Shown: positions 51,825 to 59,873, numbered from the stretch's first letter. The stretch: 64,000 nt of DNA from Oscillospiraceae bacterium (GCA_025757845.1 CP107211.1:1178001-1242000), one strand, 5' to 3'. The notes: generated by a model not told the origin, from the sequence alone. Translations and numbers: made by a program.

Positions 51825-52202
51825 ATGAGTGCAAAGTTTTACATCTGTGACCACTGTGGCAACCTTATCACCACGCTCCACGATGCAGGCGTTCCGATGC
51901 TCTGCTGCGGCGAAAAGATGCGGGAACTGATCCCCAATACCGTGGAAGCCAGCGGAGAAAAGCATTTGCCGGTGGCCGAACGTTCCGGCAGCACCCTCAC
52001 CGTCACGGTGGGCGCGGTGGAGCATCCGATGGTGGATGTCCACCATATCCAGTGGCTCTATGTGGAAACGGCGCAGGGCGGCCACATCCGTTATCTCCAT
52101 CCGGGCGAGGCACCCAGAGCGGCTTTTGAGCTGGGCGACGAGACACCGGTGGCGGTCTATGCCTACTGCAATCTGCATGGCCTGTGGACGACAAAACTCT
52201 GA
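51825..52202 (+). CDS. dfx: desulfoferrodoxin / superoxide reductase (copy 2)
   Basis: The 125-residue product keeps the desulforedoxin site (CDHCGN, CCGEKM) and the superoxide reductase site (EKHLPV, EHPM, CNLHGLW). It resembles copy 1 at 2706, including the GATATGA start context and upstream AGAAACACA words. A third scrap of a dfx 3' end lies at 54952, so this gene has been copied more than once. GGGAGGA precedes the ATG. A long hairpin repeat follows. Confidence 0.95.
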   Translation: MSAKFYICDHCGNLITTLHDAGVPMLCCGEKMRELIPNTVEASGEKHLPVAERSGSTLTVTVGAVEHPMVDVHHIQWLYVETAQGGHIRYLHPGEAPRAAFELGDETPVAVYAYCNLHGLWTTKL

Positions 52203-52213
52203 TAAAACAATAA

Positions 52214-52267
52214 GTCCCCTCCGCGCAGATACCCGGAAAGCGAGATCCGGGTCTGCACGGAGGGGAC
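52214..52267. repeat. long hairpin repeat, copy H1
   Basis: Arms GTCCCCTCCG, GCAGA and CCCGGA pair with TCCGGG, TCTGC and CGGAGGGGAC around an 8-base loop. Related copies lie at 54983 and 60151. Here it lies between convergent genes and would terminate both transcripts. Confidence 0.75.
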
Positions 52268-52274
52268 GATTTTG

Positions 52275-52511
52275 TTATAGCAGAACTTCTTTGGTCTGTT
52301 CGATTTCAACAGGGCACTCTGCAAGCAGGCCGGAATGCTGTCGGTACGCATCCGGTTCCATCCGCCATGCGATCCCGCAGCCAGCAGAAAGTTCCCGCGG
52401 AACAGGGATCAGCCTGCCGGGAATCCCGTTCTGTTTGCAAAAGGCTTCCAGTTCCATGACCGCAGAAGTAGTGTAGAATGTCAAAACCTGATAGGGCTTT
52501 TTTGCTCTCAT
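52275..52511 (-). CDS. DUF3343 family protein
   Basis: The 78-residue product starts MRAKKPYQVLTFYTTSAVME and has RLIPVPRELSAGCGIAWRM with the family cysteine. DUF3343 proteins are thought to carry sulfur or selenium and occur next to TusA-like and YedE genes, as here. It is the last gene of the three-gene minus-strand operon. The ribosome site is weak, and the 9-base gap to the TusA-like gene suggests translational linkage. Confidence 0.85.
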   Translation of the reverse strand: MRAKKPYQVLTFYTTSAVMELEAFCKQNGIPGRLIPVPRELSAGCGIAWRMEPDAYRQHSGLLAECPVEIEQTKEVLL

Positions 52512-52520
52512 ACGCTGCCG

Positions 52521-52742
52521 TTATGCCTGAAAGGTGATCTCAAAACAGCCATCCGCCCGCGTGGTCGTCTGACCGTCCTTGTGTTCATATTCCAGCATTT
52601 TTTCAATGTTTTTGCGGGTGTGCGCTTCATCACCGAGAACGCGGATCATCTCGCCCGGATGCTTTTCCATCGCATCCATCGTCAGCAACACCGGTTCCGG
52701 GCAGGAAAGGCCGCGAACGTCCACTTCAACAAATTCAGCCAT
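52521..52742 (-). CDS. TusA/YedF-like sulfurtransferase
   Basis: The 73-residue protein starts with VDVRGLSCPEPVLLTMDAM, the TusA CPxP motif with the sulfur-carrying cysteine, and ends GCFEITFQA. It would shuttle sulfur or selenium as a persulfide/perselenide. It lies between yedE and DUF3343, a set typical of selenium handling. GGAGAAAG precedes the ATG. Confidence 0.9.
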   Translation of the reverse strand: MAEFVEVDVRGLSCPEPVLLTMDAMEKHPGEMIRVLGDEAHTRKNIEKMLEYEHKDGQTTTRADGCFEITFQA

Positions 52743-52763
52743 TGTGCTTTCTCCTTTTTCAGA

Positions 52764-53864
52764 TCACTTTGCCGCTTTTTTACGGCGCAGGTTGGTTGCT
52801 GCAATCACAAACAACAGTACAATGCAAACGATGACTGCAATCTTGCCGGGCATGGCCGGGCCGCCGGGAACAGCGGCATCGGTCGCTGTGGCAGCTTTGG
52901 CGGCGCTGCCGACCAGATTAAAATTGTGTGCAAAAGCGGCACCCAGAAGCATACCGAGGAACGTTACCGCGCTGTCGGAGGAACCCTGCCCTGCAAGGAT
53001 CAGCTGACGCAGCGGGCAGCCACCGGCCAATACCGCTGCAAAACCGACAACGTACATGCCAAGGATGTTCCACAGATGCTGCGAATGTGCAATGGGCTGG
53101 CCGGAGAAGCTCAGATGGAAATTGCCGGTGGCAATATTGTAAACGGTCACGACCGCAAACAGCGCGGCAATAATGCTGAGCAGGTCGAAATTCTTCATCA
53201 GAATCACATCGCGGATGCTTCCGGCAAAGCACATACGGCTTTTCTGTGCGAGGGCACCGATGACCAATGCGACCACCAGTGCCAGCAGCAGCGGAGCGTG
53301 CTTGCTGCCGGGGCCTTCCGTGCTTGCCGCATAAGCACCCGTTGCCACACCGATCACCAGCAGAGCAGCCAGCAGAACCGGCAGCACCGCACCGCTGAGC
53401 GGCTTGGTTTCATAGGCTCTTCCCAGAGAAAAGCCTTTTTTCAAGAAGCAGGAGCCAGTGGCGACACCGCCGGCAAAGCCGATGAGCGCCACATACGCAT
53501 TCAGGTCACCGGCAGACATCCGAAGCACCATGCGCAGCGGGCAGCCCAGAAAGACCAGTGCACCGATCATCATAACGGCACCCAGCAGAAAACGCACCAT
53601 CGGCGCAGAACCGGCGGTAGAGCGATACTCTTTGGTTGCTATGGAAATCAGGAACGAGCCGCAGACAAAGCCGACGATCTCAGGGCGGAAATACTGAACG
53701 GGTGCAGCGGTGTGCAGTTTGAGCGCACCTGCCGCGTCGCGGATGAAACAGGCCACGCAGATTGCCATGTTGGCCGGGTTGCCAGACATGGCCAGAAGCA
53801 TGACCAGAAGTCCGATGACCACACCGGACAAGGCCAGCTTCCATGTTTTGTCGAATAATTTCAT
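52764..53864 (-). CDS. yedE: YedE family putative selenium/sulfur transporter
   Basis: The 366-residue membrane protein has about nine helices and the repeated YeeE/YedE cysteine motifs VFLGCPLRMVLRMSAGD and VLAGGCPLRQLILAGQG, plus KSRMCFAGSIRDVI. It probably imports selenium- or sulfur-containing ions for the TusA-like protein. AAAAAAGGAGG precedes the ATG. Divergent to the LysR gene, with LysR-type boxes in between. Confidence 0.9.
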   Translation of the reverse strand: MKLFDKTWKLALSGVVIGLLVMLLAMSGNPANMAICVACFIRDAAGALKLHTAAPVQYFRPEIVGFVCGSFLISIATKEYRSTAGSAPMVRFLLGAVMMIGALVFLGCPLRMVLRMSAGDLNAYVALIGFAGGVATGSCFLKKGFSLGRAYETKPLSGAVLPVLLAALLVIGVATGAYAASTEGPGSKHAPLLLALVVALVIGALAQKSRMCFAGSIRDVILMKNFDLLSIIAALFAVVTVYNIATGNFHLSFSGQPIAHSQHLWNILGMYVVGFAAVLAGGCPLRQLILAGQGSSDSAVTFLGMLLGAAFAHNFNLVGSAAKAATATDAAVPGGPAMPGKIAVIVCIVLLFVIAATNLRRKKAAK

Positions 53865-53924
53865 GATTGCCTCCTTTTTTAGCGGGTGAACTTTACCAGT
53901 TCAGTATAACACACACGATTTTTC

Positions 53925-53976
53925 AGGGGAAATTGATTTTATTGATAATCCGTATGTACTTATTGATATAATCAAT
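53925..53976. promoter_or_regulatory. LysR-type boxes between yedE and the LysR gene
   Basis: ATTGAT and ATCAAT flank ATA at 53962-53976, and a further TTGATTTTATTGATAATCC stretch lies at 53933-53951. ACTATAAT at 53983 could be the -10 of lysR. The sites are placed for control of both genes. Confidence 0.5.
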
Positions 53977-54030
53977 GAACGGAACTATAATAGAAGAAAA
54001 AGCCTTTTCAGCACAAAAAAGGAGCGCAGC

Positions 54031-54927
54031 ATGGATATCCGCCAACTGGAAGCCTTTGTGTATACCGTAAAATACCAGAGTTTTTCCCTTGCGGCTCAAA
54101 AGCTTTATCTTTCGCAGCCGACCGTCAGTTCGCATATCAACAATCTGGAAAAAGAACTTCATACGCAGCTTTTGAAGCGAACGACCAAGAGTTTGTCGGT
54201 TACGCCCGCAGGGCAGACCCTTTACAACTACGCAGCCGAGATCCTGAATCTCCAGCAGAAAGCAATTCTGGAACTTTCCGATAAAAATCAGAAGCTGCTG
54301 CACATCGGTGTTTCCTCCGTTCCGTCCCTCTATCTTCTGCCGGAACTGCTGTCGGCGTACCATCAGGAAATGCCGGATGTCCGCTTCCGTACCAGCTGCT
54401 CGGACAGTCTGGATGTCATTCGGAAAGTAACAGATGGAACCTGCGATATCGGACTGGTTGGCACGAAAATTTCGGATACACCCTGCCGCTTTCTGCCGGT
54501 CACTTCGGATGAACTTGTGATCGCGGCCCCGGCTACACCGCATTTTCAGGCCTGTCTGGAATTGAAAGATCCGGTTTCCATGCTGCTGAAAGAACCATTT
54601 CTCCTGCGGGAGGATACTTCGGGGACAAAACAGGAAACGCTCTATTATCTGAAAAACCGGGGGCTTTCGCTGGACGATCTGAATGTGATCGCTGTGATGG
54701 ATGATGCCGCTTCGCTGATCCGCTGCATCACACTGGGGATGGGCATCTCCATCCTTTCCCGCGCAACGGTTCAGAACGACGCGCAGTTTGGAAAGCTGTT
54801 GATCATTCCTCTGGAACAGTCGGCTTTCTTGCGGAAACTCTATATCGTGTATTCCTCCACACAGTTTATGTCGGAACAGACGGCGCACTTTTTTGCGTTT
54901 ATGAAGCAGTTCTATGCCATTTCCTGA
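54031..54927 (+). CDS. LysR-family regulator of the yedE operon
   Basis: The 298-residue protein begins with the LysR HTH (MDIRQLEAFVYTVKYQSFSL, then AAQKLYLSQPTVSSHINNLE) and has the two-lobe effector domain. Position divergent to yedE-tusA-DUF3343 implies that it regulates them, as in selenium-linked LysR genes; the effector is unknown. GGAGCG precedes the ATG. Downstream is a scrap of dfx and hairpin repeat H2. Confidence 0.9.
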   Translation: MDIRQLEAFVYTVKYQSFSLAAQKLYLSQPTVSSHINNLEKELHTQLLKRTTKSLSVTPAGQTLYNYAAEILNLQQKAILELSDKNQKLLHIGVSSVPSLYLLPELLSAYHQEMPDVRFRTSCSDSLDVIRKVTDGTCDIGLVGTKISDTPCRFLPVTSDELVIAAPATPHFQACLELKDPVSMLLKEPFLLREDTSGTKQETLYYLKNRGLSLDDLNVIAVMDDAASLIRCITLGMGISILSRATVQNDAQFGKLLIIPLEQSAFLRKLYIVYSSTQFMSEQTAHFFAFMKQFYAIS

Positions 54928-54951
54928 AAAAGGAACCGATGGCTCCCGGCC

Positions 54952-54971
54952 TGTGGATGACAAAACTCTGA
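54952..54971 (+). pseudogene. 3'-end scar of a superoxide reductase gene
   Basis: CTGTGGATGACAAAACTCTG plus A encodes LWMTKL and stop, as at the end of the two intact dfx genes. It continues into the hairpin repeat in the same arrangement as after copy 2, so a third dfx once stood here. Confidence 0.5.
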
Positions 54972-54982
54972 TAAAACGAAAC

Positions 54983-55036
54983 GTCCCTTCTGCGCAGATG
55001 CCCGGAAAGCAAAATCCGGGCCTGCACGGAGGGGAC
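54983..55036. repeat. long hairpin repeat, copy H2
   Basis: GTCCCTTC, GCAGA and CCCGGA pair with TCCGGG, CTGC and GAGGGGAC. It matches H1 closely and ends the LysR transcript. Confidence 0.75.
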
Positions 55037-55053
55037 GGTTTGTTTCAGAGAGT

Positions 55054-55236
55054 TCACAGGCATTTGCCGCAGTTACTGCACCCGTTGCAGATGAGTCTGC
55101 TGCCGCAAGTGGCGCAGTTGGCGCGGAAATGCGGCACATACAGCTCTTCCTGAGGGATGGGATAGGGCAGGCCGTGAGCATTTCCGGCCTGTTCGATGGC
55201 CTTCATCTGTGCGGCTGTGACAATACGATGCTTCAT
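55054..55236 (-). pseudogene. chimera: NAD(P)HX epimerase-like N-terminus joined to DUF5131 cysteine tail
   Basis: The 60-residue frame starts MKHRIVTAAQMKAIEQAGNA, as in YjeF/NnrE epimerases, and switches at HGLPY to PIPQEELYVPHFRANC with CATCG, CNGC and CGKC, the tail of the DUF5131 protein at 6944. Both parents have a PY-type context at the joint. It has GGAGG before the ATG and may be translated. The epimerase active site is absent. Confidence 0.6.
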
Positions 55237-55259
55237 TTCGGAACCTCCGCGTTTCGGTC

Positions 55260-56504
55260 TTATCGCCCGATGATCCTCCATTCAGCCAGCAGGATTACCA
55301 GAAAAATCAGGTTGGACAGGGTGAACAGCTTGAAGTAGCGGCCTTTTTCCTCCGGCAGCTCCCGCGCGATCTGGCGGTAGGAAATCAGGCTGGCCATGGA
55401 CGCGATCAGGGTGCCAAGGCCGCCGAGATTCGTGCCGATAATGAGCGCGGCGGTTTTATCGGTGAACCCGGACAGGAGCAGGGCAGCGGGAACATTGCTG
55501 GTGACCTGCGAAGCCAGAACTGCCACCAGCACTTCCCGCCCGGCGAGGATGGCTTGCAACCAGCCCGAAAAGGCCGGGATGCGCCCCAGATTGCCGATGA
55601 AAACGAAGAATGCCACAAAGGTCAGCAGCAGGGAGTAATCCACATTGCGGAGAGTGGAGCGGTCAGCGCAGAGGGTACAGACCAGCACAGCGGCAAAGGC
55701 AACGCCGTAGGGCAATACCCGGACGACCGCCAGCAGACAGACCGCAAACAGCACCGCATCCAGCAGGATGATTTTCCGGTCTGCGGTGATGTTCGGCTGC
55801 TCCGGGAGCGCACCGATGCAGGAGGATTCCTGTTTGCGGCAGACCGCGACCGCCCAGCCCACCAGAAGCAGCAGCGAAACGACCGTGTAGGGGAACATGA
55901 GCAGGAGGAACTCCGCCATGCTCATTCCGCTTTTGCCGTAGAGGTAGAGGTTCTGTGGGTTGCCGATGGGCGTGAGCATACTGCCAAGGTTGGCCGCGAT
56001 GGTCTGCATGCACACCACTGGGATGGTCAGCGCCCGGCGGGTGTCCGGCGCAAGGCCGCTCAGTACCACAAATGTAAAAGGCACAAAGGTCAGCAAGGAA
56101 ACATCGTTGGTGATGACCATGCTCCCGAAGAAGCACAGTCCGACCAGAACGAGCACCAGCTGCAAGGTGCTGCCGGTCCATGCCAACAGCGCCCGGCCCA
56201 TCCGGTCAAAAACGCCCTGCCGCCGCAGCCCGGCCATGATGGTCATCAGGGAAAACAGAATGGCGAGCGTGCGCAGGTCGATGTAACCGAGGTAGTCTGC
56301 ATCCGGCGGCACAAAGAACATGGAGAGCACGGCCAGCACTGCGGCGACCGAAAGAACGGTCTCCTGTTTGAAGAACTTGAAGAGGCGAAGCCTCTTCATC
56401 TTGCTACGCAAGACCGTTCGGTCGCTTAAAAGCCCCACTGGGGCTTTCATTGATTCGCTGCGCTCATCAAACGCGAATTGCTTCAACTTCATTTGAAATT
56501 CCAT
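55260..56504 (-). CDS. SLC13/ArsB-type anion permease with repeat-derived N-terminus
   Basis: The 414-residue protein has 10-12 helices of the citrate/arsenite permease superfamily, with VVCMQTIAANLGSMLTPIGN and PQNLYLYGKSGMSM as the family signature and ASQVTSNVPAALLLSGF in the second half. The substrate could be sulfate, dicarboxylate or arsenite. The first 36 or so residues (FAFDERSESMKAPVGLLS and following) derive from a repetitive palindromic sequence and are not part of the family. A start at ATG 56399 (KRLRLFKFF) is possible but lacks a ribosome site. Confidence 0.82.
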   Translation of the reverse strand: MEFQMKLKQFAFDERSESMKAPVGLLSDRTVLRSKMKRLRLFKFFKQETVLSVAAVLAVLSMFFVPPDADYLGYIDLRTLAILFSLMTIMAGLRRQGVFDRMGRALLAWTGSTLQLVLVLVGLCFFGSMVITNDVSLLTFVPFTFVVLSGLAPDTRRALTIPVVCMQTIAANLGSMLTPIGNPQNLYLYGKSGMSMAEFLLLMFPYTVVSLLLLVGWAVAVCRKQESSCIGALPEQPNITADRKIILLDAVLFAVCLLAVVRVLPYGVAFAAVLVCTLCADRSTLRNVDYSLLLTFVAFFVFIGNLGRIPAFSGWLQAILAGREVLVAVLASQVTSNVPAALLLSGFTDKTAALIIGTNLGGLGTLIASMASLISYRQIARELPEEKGRYFKLFTLSNLIFLVILLAEWRIIGR

Positions 56505-56886
56505 AGCATCCGCTTTCTTTCAAGAATAATCGATACATCCTTTAGTATAGTAGATGTGGAACAAAATGCAAGTTTTTTTGCAGCGGTGAGTGATGGAACA
56601 GCGCAATTCAAAAAGTTGGATGTTTCATGAAACTTTTCTGCGAAAGTACGATACAATCATGTCACGAAAACGGCCTGGCCTCGAAAGGGAGCAAGACCGG
56701 GGCCGTGCGGACCTTGAAAATTGAATATGCAGCTTCAGGTACTTCCAGACAATGATACTTCCGTAATTCGCGGCCCGGTCGTAAAGAAGACGGGATGGCC
56801 GAGAGGCCAATGGAGTGGTGCAAATCCACCGCCTGAATGTTTCCCTTTCTCAGGGGTGCCGGGGGCAAATTAAGAGAGACCATGCT
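56505..56886. other. decayed or structured intergenic DNA, nothing certain
   Basis: No gene was identified. A GC-rich stretch (about 56665-56860) has several pairing blocks, such as GGCCTGGCCTCGAAAGGG and GATGGCCGAGAGGCCAA, and a GGTGCAAATCCACC hairpin. This might be an RNA of unknown type or old mobile DNA. Confidence 0.3.
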
Positions 56887-57003
56887 GCAGTGGACGAGCA
56901 GGCTGCTCTGGACGATTTGGAGACCTTCGTGCAGAACTGGGACAATAAATACCCCAAAATCGCAAAGTCGTGGCGGGAAAACTGGGCCAACCTCAGTACC
57001 TAA
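56887..57003 (+). pseudogene. IS256-family transposase fragment
   Basis: The frame gives AVDEQAALDDLETFVQNWDN, then KYPKIAKSWRENWANLST, matching the segment before the last catalytic part of Mutator/IS256 transposases. Only about 39 residues remain. Confidence 0.7.
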
Positions 57004-57004
57004 T

Positions 57005-57235
57005 TTGGGAGAGACCTGAATATCGTAGTCCTTCTCCAGATCATCACGGATGCGGCGATGTCCTTTATCCGGATGCTCCTTATAGATCTCTTGAATTGCC
57101 GCTGAAATCTTCTCGTTTGCAAGTTCATGGCTGCTTTTTGGATGGTTCAGCCATTTGTAATAAGATGAACGCGCAATATGTACCAGTGGGCAGAGGTCTC
57201 GGACTGTATAGCCTTTTTCTTGACATGAAAAATAC
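57005..57235 (-). pseudogene. IS3-family transposase OrfB fragment
   Basis: On the minus strand the frame reads KGYTVRDLCPLVHIARSSYY, KWLNHPKSSHELANEKI and EHPDKGHRRIRDDL, the N-terminal part of IS3/IS150 OrfB before the DDE domain. The catalytic region is missing and the fragment abuts the IS256 remnant, so one deletion probably removed both 3' parts. Confidence 0.7.
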
Positions 57236-57464
57236 CCTCAGAGTATTCAGAGTTTTGTTTTTTACTCTGTCTACTCTAGGGGTAGCATATCAAACGCCAC
57301 ATCAGTCAGCTGTTTCAGCTGTTCAATGGGCGGAGCGGTGTGCTGCTTTTCCAGATAAGGAGTGCCGGACGGCTGACCGCAAGGGCAGGGGAGAGGCCTC
57401 TTTTAAGCGGCTGAGGCCGCCGCAAAGAGAGGGGACAAATCTTCGGAATTTTTTACCCCCCCCC
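57236..57464. other. intergenic remnant, no gene
   Basis: A low-complexity, partly repeated stretch with an AGCTGTTTCAGCTG hairpin. It appears to be the end of the mobile remnants and holds no recognisable gene. Confidence 0.35.
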
Positions 57465-57514
57465 TTGACAAGGCCCCAGATAGCTTGTATACTATGCATC
57501 ATGAACAACGTTCA
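57465..57514 (+). promoter_or_regulatory. promoter and operator of the tetR gene
   Basis: TTGACA (57465) and TATACT (57488) are 17 bases apart. TGAACAACGTTCA (57502-57514), a palindrome with a 3-base centre, lies at the expected transcription start. The same word recurs at 58130. Confidence 0.8.
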
Positions 57515-57529
57515 CGTTGAGGTGATCCG

Positions 57530-58087
57530 ATGAATCTAAATGCAACGTCAAAAGCGAATATCCTAAAAACCAGCCGGGAGATTATCCAGCAAAACGGATG
57601 GGCAGGTGTGAACATCCGCTCGGTGGCCGCTGCCTGTGGGGTCTCGGTGGGGTGCATCTACAATTACTTTACATCCAAGACCGAACTGCTGAGTGCTACA
57701 GTGGAAAGCATCTGGAGCGATATCTTCCACCATCCGGAGGACGAAGTGGTTTTTCAAGATACCTTGTCCTGCGTCCGGTGGATGTATCAGCAGCTGGAGG
57801 ACGGCTGCCAGCGGTATCCGGGCTTTTTTACCCACCATGCGCTGGGCTTTGTCCGGCAGGATACTGCCGACGGCAAACAGCAGATGCAGCGTGCATGGCG
57901 GCACATTCTGGAAGCCCTGTGTGTGGTGCTGCAGAATGATACCAAGATCCGGGCCGACGCCTTCACAGAGGAGTTTACCGTTGAAAAGTTTGCGGATATA
58001 CTCTTCTCTCTGATGCTGTCTGCCCTAGTGCGGCAGGACTTTGACCCCTCTACCGTGCTGGAGATCGTCCGGCGAGCCATCTACTAA
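57530..58087 (+). CDS. TetR/AcrR-family repressor
   Basis: The 185-residue protein has the N-terminal HTH GWAGVNIRSVAAACGVSVGC followed by IYNYFTSKTELL, the classic TetR recognition helix. The C-terminal domain binds an unknown ligand. It is preceded and followed by the same TGAACAACGTTCA site, so it should repress both its own gene and the membrane protein gene at 58229. GAGGTGA precedes the ATG. A terminator lies after it. Confidence 0.92.
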   Translation: MNLNATSKANILKTSREIIQQNGWAGVNIRSVAAACGVSVGCIYNYFTSKTELLSATVESIWSDIFHHPEDEVVFQDTLSCVRWMYQQLEDGCQRYPGFFTHHALGFVRQDTADGKQQMQRAWRHILEALCVVLQNDTKIRADAFTEEFTVEKFADILFSLMLSALVRQDFDPSTVLEIVRRAIY

Positions 58088-58091
58088 AAAA

Positions 58092-58142
58092 CATCCCACA
58101 AAACTGTGGGATATTTTTTAGGATGAAAGTGAACAACGTTCA
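58092..58142 (+). promoter_or_regulatory. tetR terminator and second TetR operator
   Basis: ATCCCACA and TGTGGGAT with a T tract (58092-58120) end tetR. TGAACAACGTTCA at 58130-58142 is identical to the operator before tetR and precedes the membrane protein gene by 86 bases. Confidence 0.75.
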
Positions 58143-58228
58143 GAATGGCTGGTGCTGCAGGACGGAAGCGTCCTGTTCACATAAATCCCCCCTCCCCAAA
58201 AACCAATCTGAAAAAGGAGCAAAAACCT

Positions 58229-58903
58229 ATGCGTGCAATCATTGAAACTGTGTTTGACATCTTTTACCTGGCCACCGTTCTCACGGTGGGCATCCGCATG
58301 ATCCGTGGCAGCAAGAACGACTCTCAGTTCAAGCTGTTCGGCCTCATGGCTGTGGTGCTGGGTGCCGGCGATTCCTTCCACCTGGTACCTCGTGCACTGG
58401 CTCTGTGCACCACCGGCCTGGAGAACTACGCTGTTCCCCTGGGCCTGGGTAAGTGGATCACCTCCATCACCATGACCGTCTTTTATGTGCTGCTGTACTA
58501 CGTCTGGCGTAAGCGTTACCAGGTAGAGGGCCAGAAGAACCTGACCATCGCTGTGTACGCGCTGTCTGCTGTCCGTGTGCTGCTGTGCATGATGCCCCAG
58601 AACCAGTGGCTCACCAACAAGACCTCCCTCACCTGGGGCATCCTGCGAAACGTACCCTTTGCTCTGCTGGGCCTGCTGATCATCGTGCTGTTCTACCGCA
58701 GCGCAAAGGACCACAGCGATAAGGCTTTCCGTTGGATGTGGCTCACCATCGTGCTGAGCTTCGGTTTCTACATCCCTGTGGTGCTGTGGGCTGACGTGAA
58801 CCCCCTGATCGGTATGCTGATGATCCCCAAGACCTGCGCTTATGTGTGGACCGTCCTCATTGGCTACAACGCCATGAAGGCTGAGGGCAGCGCAGAGGCC
58901 TGA
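58229..58903 (+). CDS. polytopic membrane protein under TetR control
   Basis: The 224-residue protein has about seven hydrophobic helices, for example DIFYLATVLTVGIRMI, LFGLMAVVLGAGDSF and LGLLIIVLFYRSA. I do not recognise a named family. Codon use is strongly biased to C-ending codons, as in highly expressed genes. AAAAAGGAG precedes ATG 58229. Adjacent TetR and shared operators suggest an inducible membrane function, such as ligand sensing or export. Confidence 0.75.
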   Translation: MRAIIETVFDIFYLATVLTVGIRMIRGSKNDSQFKLFGLMAVVLGAGDSFHLVPRALALCTTGLENYAVPLGLGKWITSITMTVFYVLLYYVWRKRYQVEGQKNLTIAVYALSAVRVLLCMMPQNQWLTNKTSLTWGILRNVPFALLGLLIIVLFYRSAKDHSDKAFRWMWLTIVLSFGFYIPVVLWADVNPLIGMLMIPKTCAYVWTVLIGYNAMKAEGSAEA

Positions 58904-58960
58904 CCCGGGAACGCCGCCGCTCCCCAAGCAGCTGCGAAAAAAGACCTCGCCCTGCAGGTG

Positions 58961-59151
58961 ATAAAGAAATCACAGACGGCATCTTTATCGACCGGCCGAA
59001 CCGTTTTATTGCCCATGTGGACGTGAACGGTGTGGTGGAAACGGTTCATGTCAAGAACACCGGGCGGTGCTAAGAACTGCTGGTGCCCGGCGCGGCGGTG
59101 CGGCTGGAAATGTCGGGCAACCCGAAGCGCAAGACAAAATATGACCTTGTA
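58961..59151 (+). pseudogene. sfsA fragment with nonsense codon
   Basis: The frame matches the first 60 residues of the intact SfsA at 1930: ITDGIFIDRPNRFIAHVDVN, then GVVETVHVKNTGRC, then TAA at 59071 where the intact gene has AAA, then ELLVPGAAVRLEMSGNPKRK. It stops abruptly at the conserved 5' region of hsp20-3, which probably inserted or recombined here. Confidence 0.85.
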
Positions 59152-59203
59152 AGAGATGAAAGAGTGCATGAAAGATTATCAAAGAATTATCTTTTTGTGA
59201 ATT

Positions 59204-59246
59204 TTAGCACTCTGCACTTGACACTGCTAACGAACAGCGCTATAAC
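59204..59246 (+). promoter_or_regulatory. CIRCE-type operator overlapping the hsp20-3 promoter
   Basis: TTAGCACTC, nine bases, CACTGCTAA (59204-59230). -35 TTGACA at 59218 and -10 TATAAC at 59241, 17 bases apart. Near-identical to the hsp20-2 block. Confidence 0.75.
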
Positions 59247-59367
59247 AGGGCCGTGCTCAGGAGGAAGGGCAAAAGAGAGAGCCGCAAGGCTCCCCGGAAG
59301 GCCCTTCCGAGTGAACAACATAAAGATTTTTGACCCGACCCGAACGCCGGGATTGGAGGAATGATTT

Positions 59368-59835
59368 ATGTTTATGCCTGCTGTTTTCCATGAGAATCTG
59401 TTCGATGATCTCTTTGATCCGTTTTGGAACGATGGTGCGCTGGAGCGTGCGATGAATCGTGAAGAGCGCGAGACCTTTGGTAAGCGCGGTGCAAACATGA
59501 TGAAGACCGATGTGAAGCAGACCGAGAACGGCTACGATGTGGCTGTTGACCTGCCGGGCTGCAAGAAGGAAGACGTTCAGATGGAACTGAACGACGGCTA
59601 CCTGACCATTCAGGCCGTCCGTAATCACAGCAATGATGAGAAGGATGAGAAGGGTCGTTACATCCGCCGCGAGACCTTCTCCGGCACCTGCGCCCGCAGC
59701 TTCTATGTGGGCGATGCCGTAAAGAAAGAGGATATCCACGCAAAGTTCGAGGATGGCATCCTGCACATCCAGCTGCCTGCACCCCAGCAGCAGAAGGCTC
59801 TGCCTGTGAACCCCAACCTCATCGAAATCGAATAA
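59368..59835 (+). CDS. Hsp20 / alpha-crystallin small heat shock protein (copy 3)
   Basis: The 155-residue protein is practically identical to copy 2 at 50927: the two differ by one residue (GRYIRRE here, GHYIRRE there). The alpha-crystallin domain and the NLIEIE tail are intact, and so are promoter, leader and terminator, so it should be expressed. The duplication joined it to a broken sfsA on the left and a broken MATE gene on the right. Confidence 0.95.
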   Translation: MFMPAVFHENLFDDLFDPFWNDGALERAMNREERETFGKRGANMMKTDVKQTENGYDVAVDLPGCKKEDVQMELNDGYLTIQAVRNHSNDEKDEKGRYIRRETFSGTCARSFYVGDAVKKEDIHAKFEDGILHIQLPAPQQQKALPVNPNLIEIE

Positions 59836-59873
59836 AAATTGTGCCGGTGTGAGGAACACCGGCGCATAACCCA

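Noticed and set aside
52335..53858. Open frame of 507 codons on the plus strand across yedE and tusA
   Set aside because: The opposite strand encodes YedE and TusA with good motifs and ribosome sites. The plus frame lacks domains and a proper start.
56770..56850. tRNA or cobalamin riboswitch around GGTGCAAATCCACC
   Set aside because: A T-arm-like and a D-arm-like piece occur, but no acceptor stem or anticodon arm. The cobalamin core (GGGAA, GCTGT, B12 box) is also absent.
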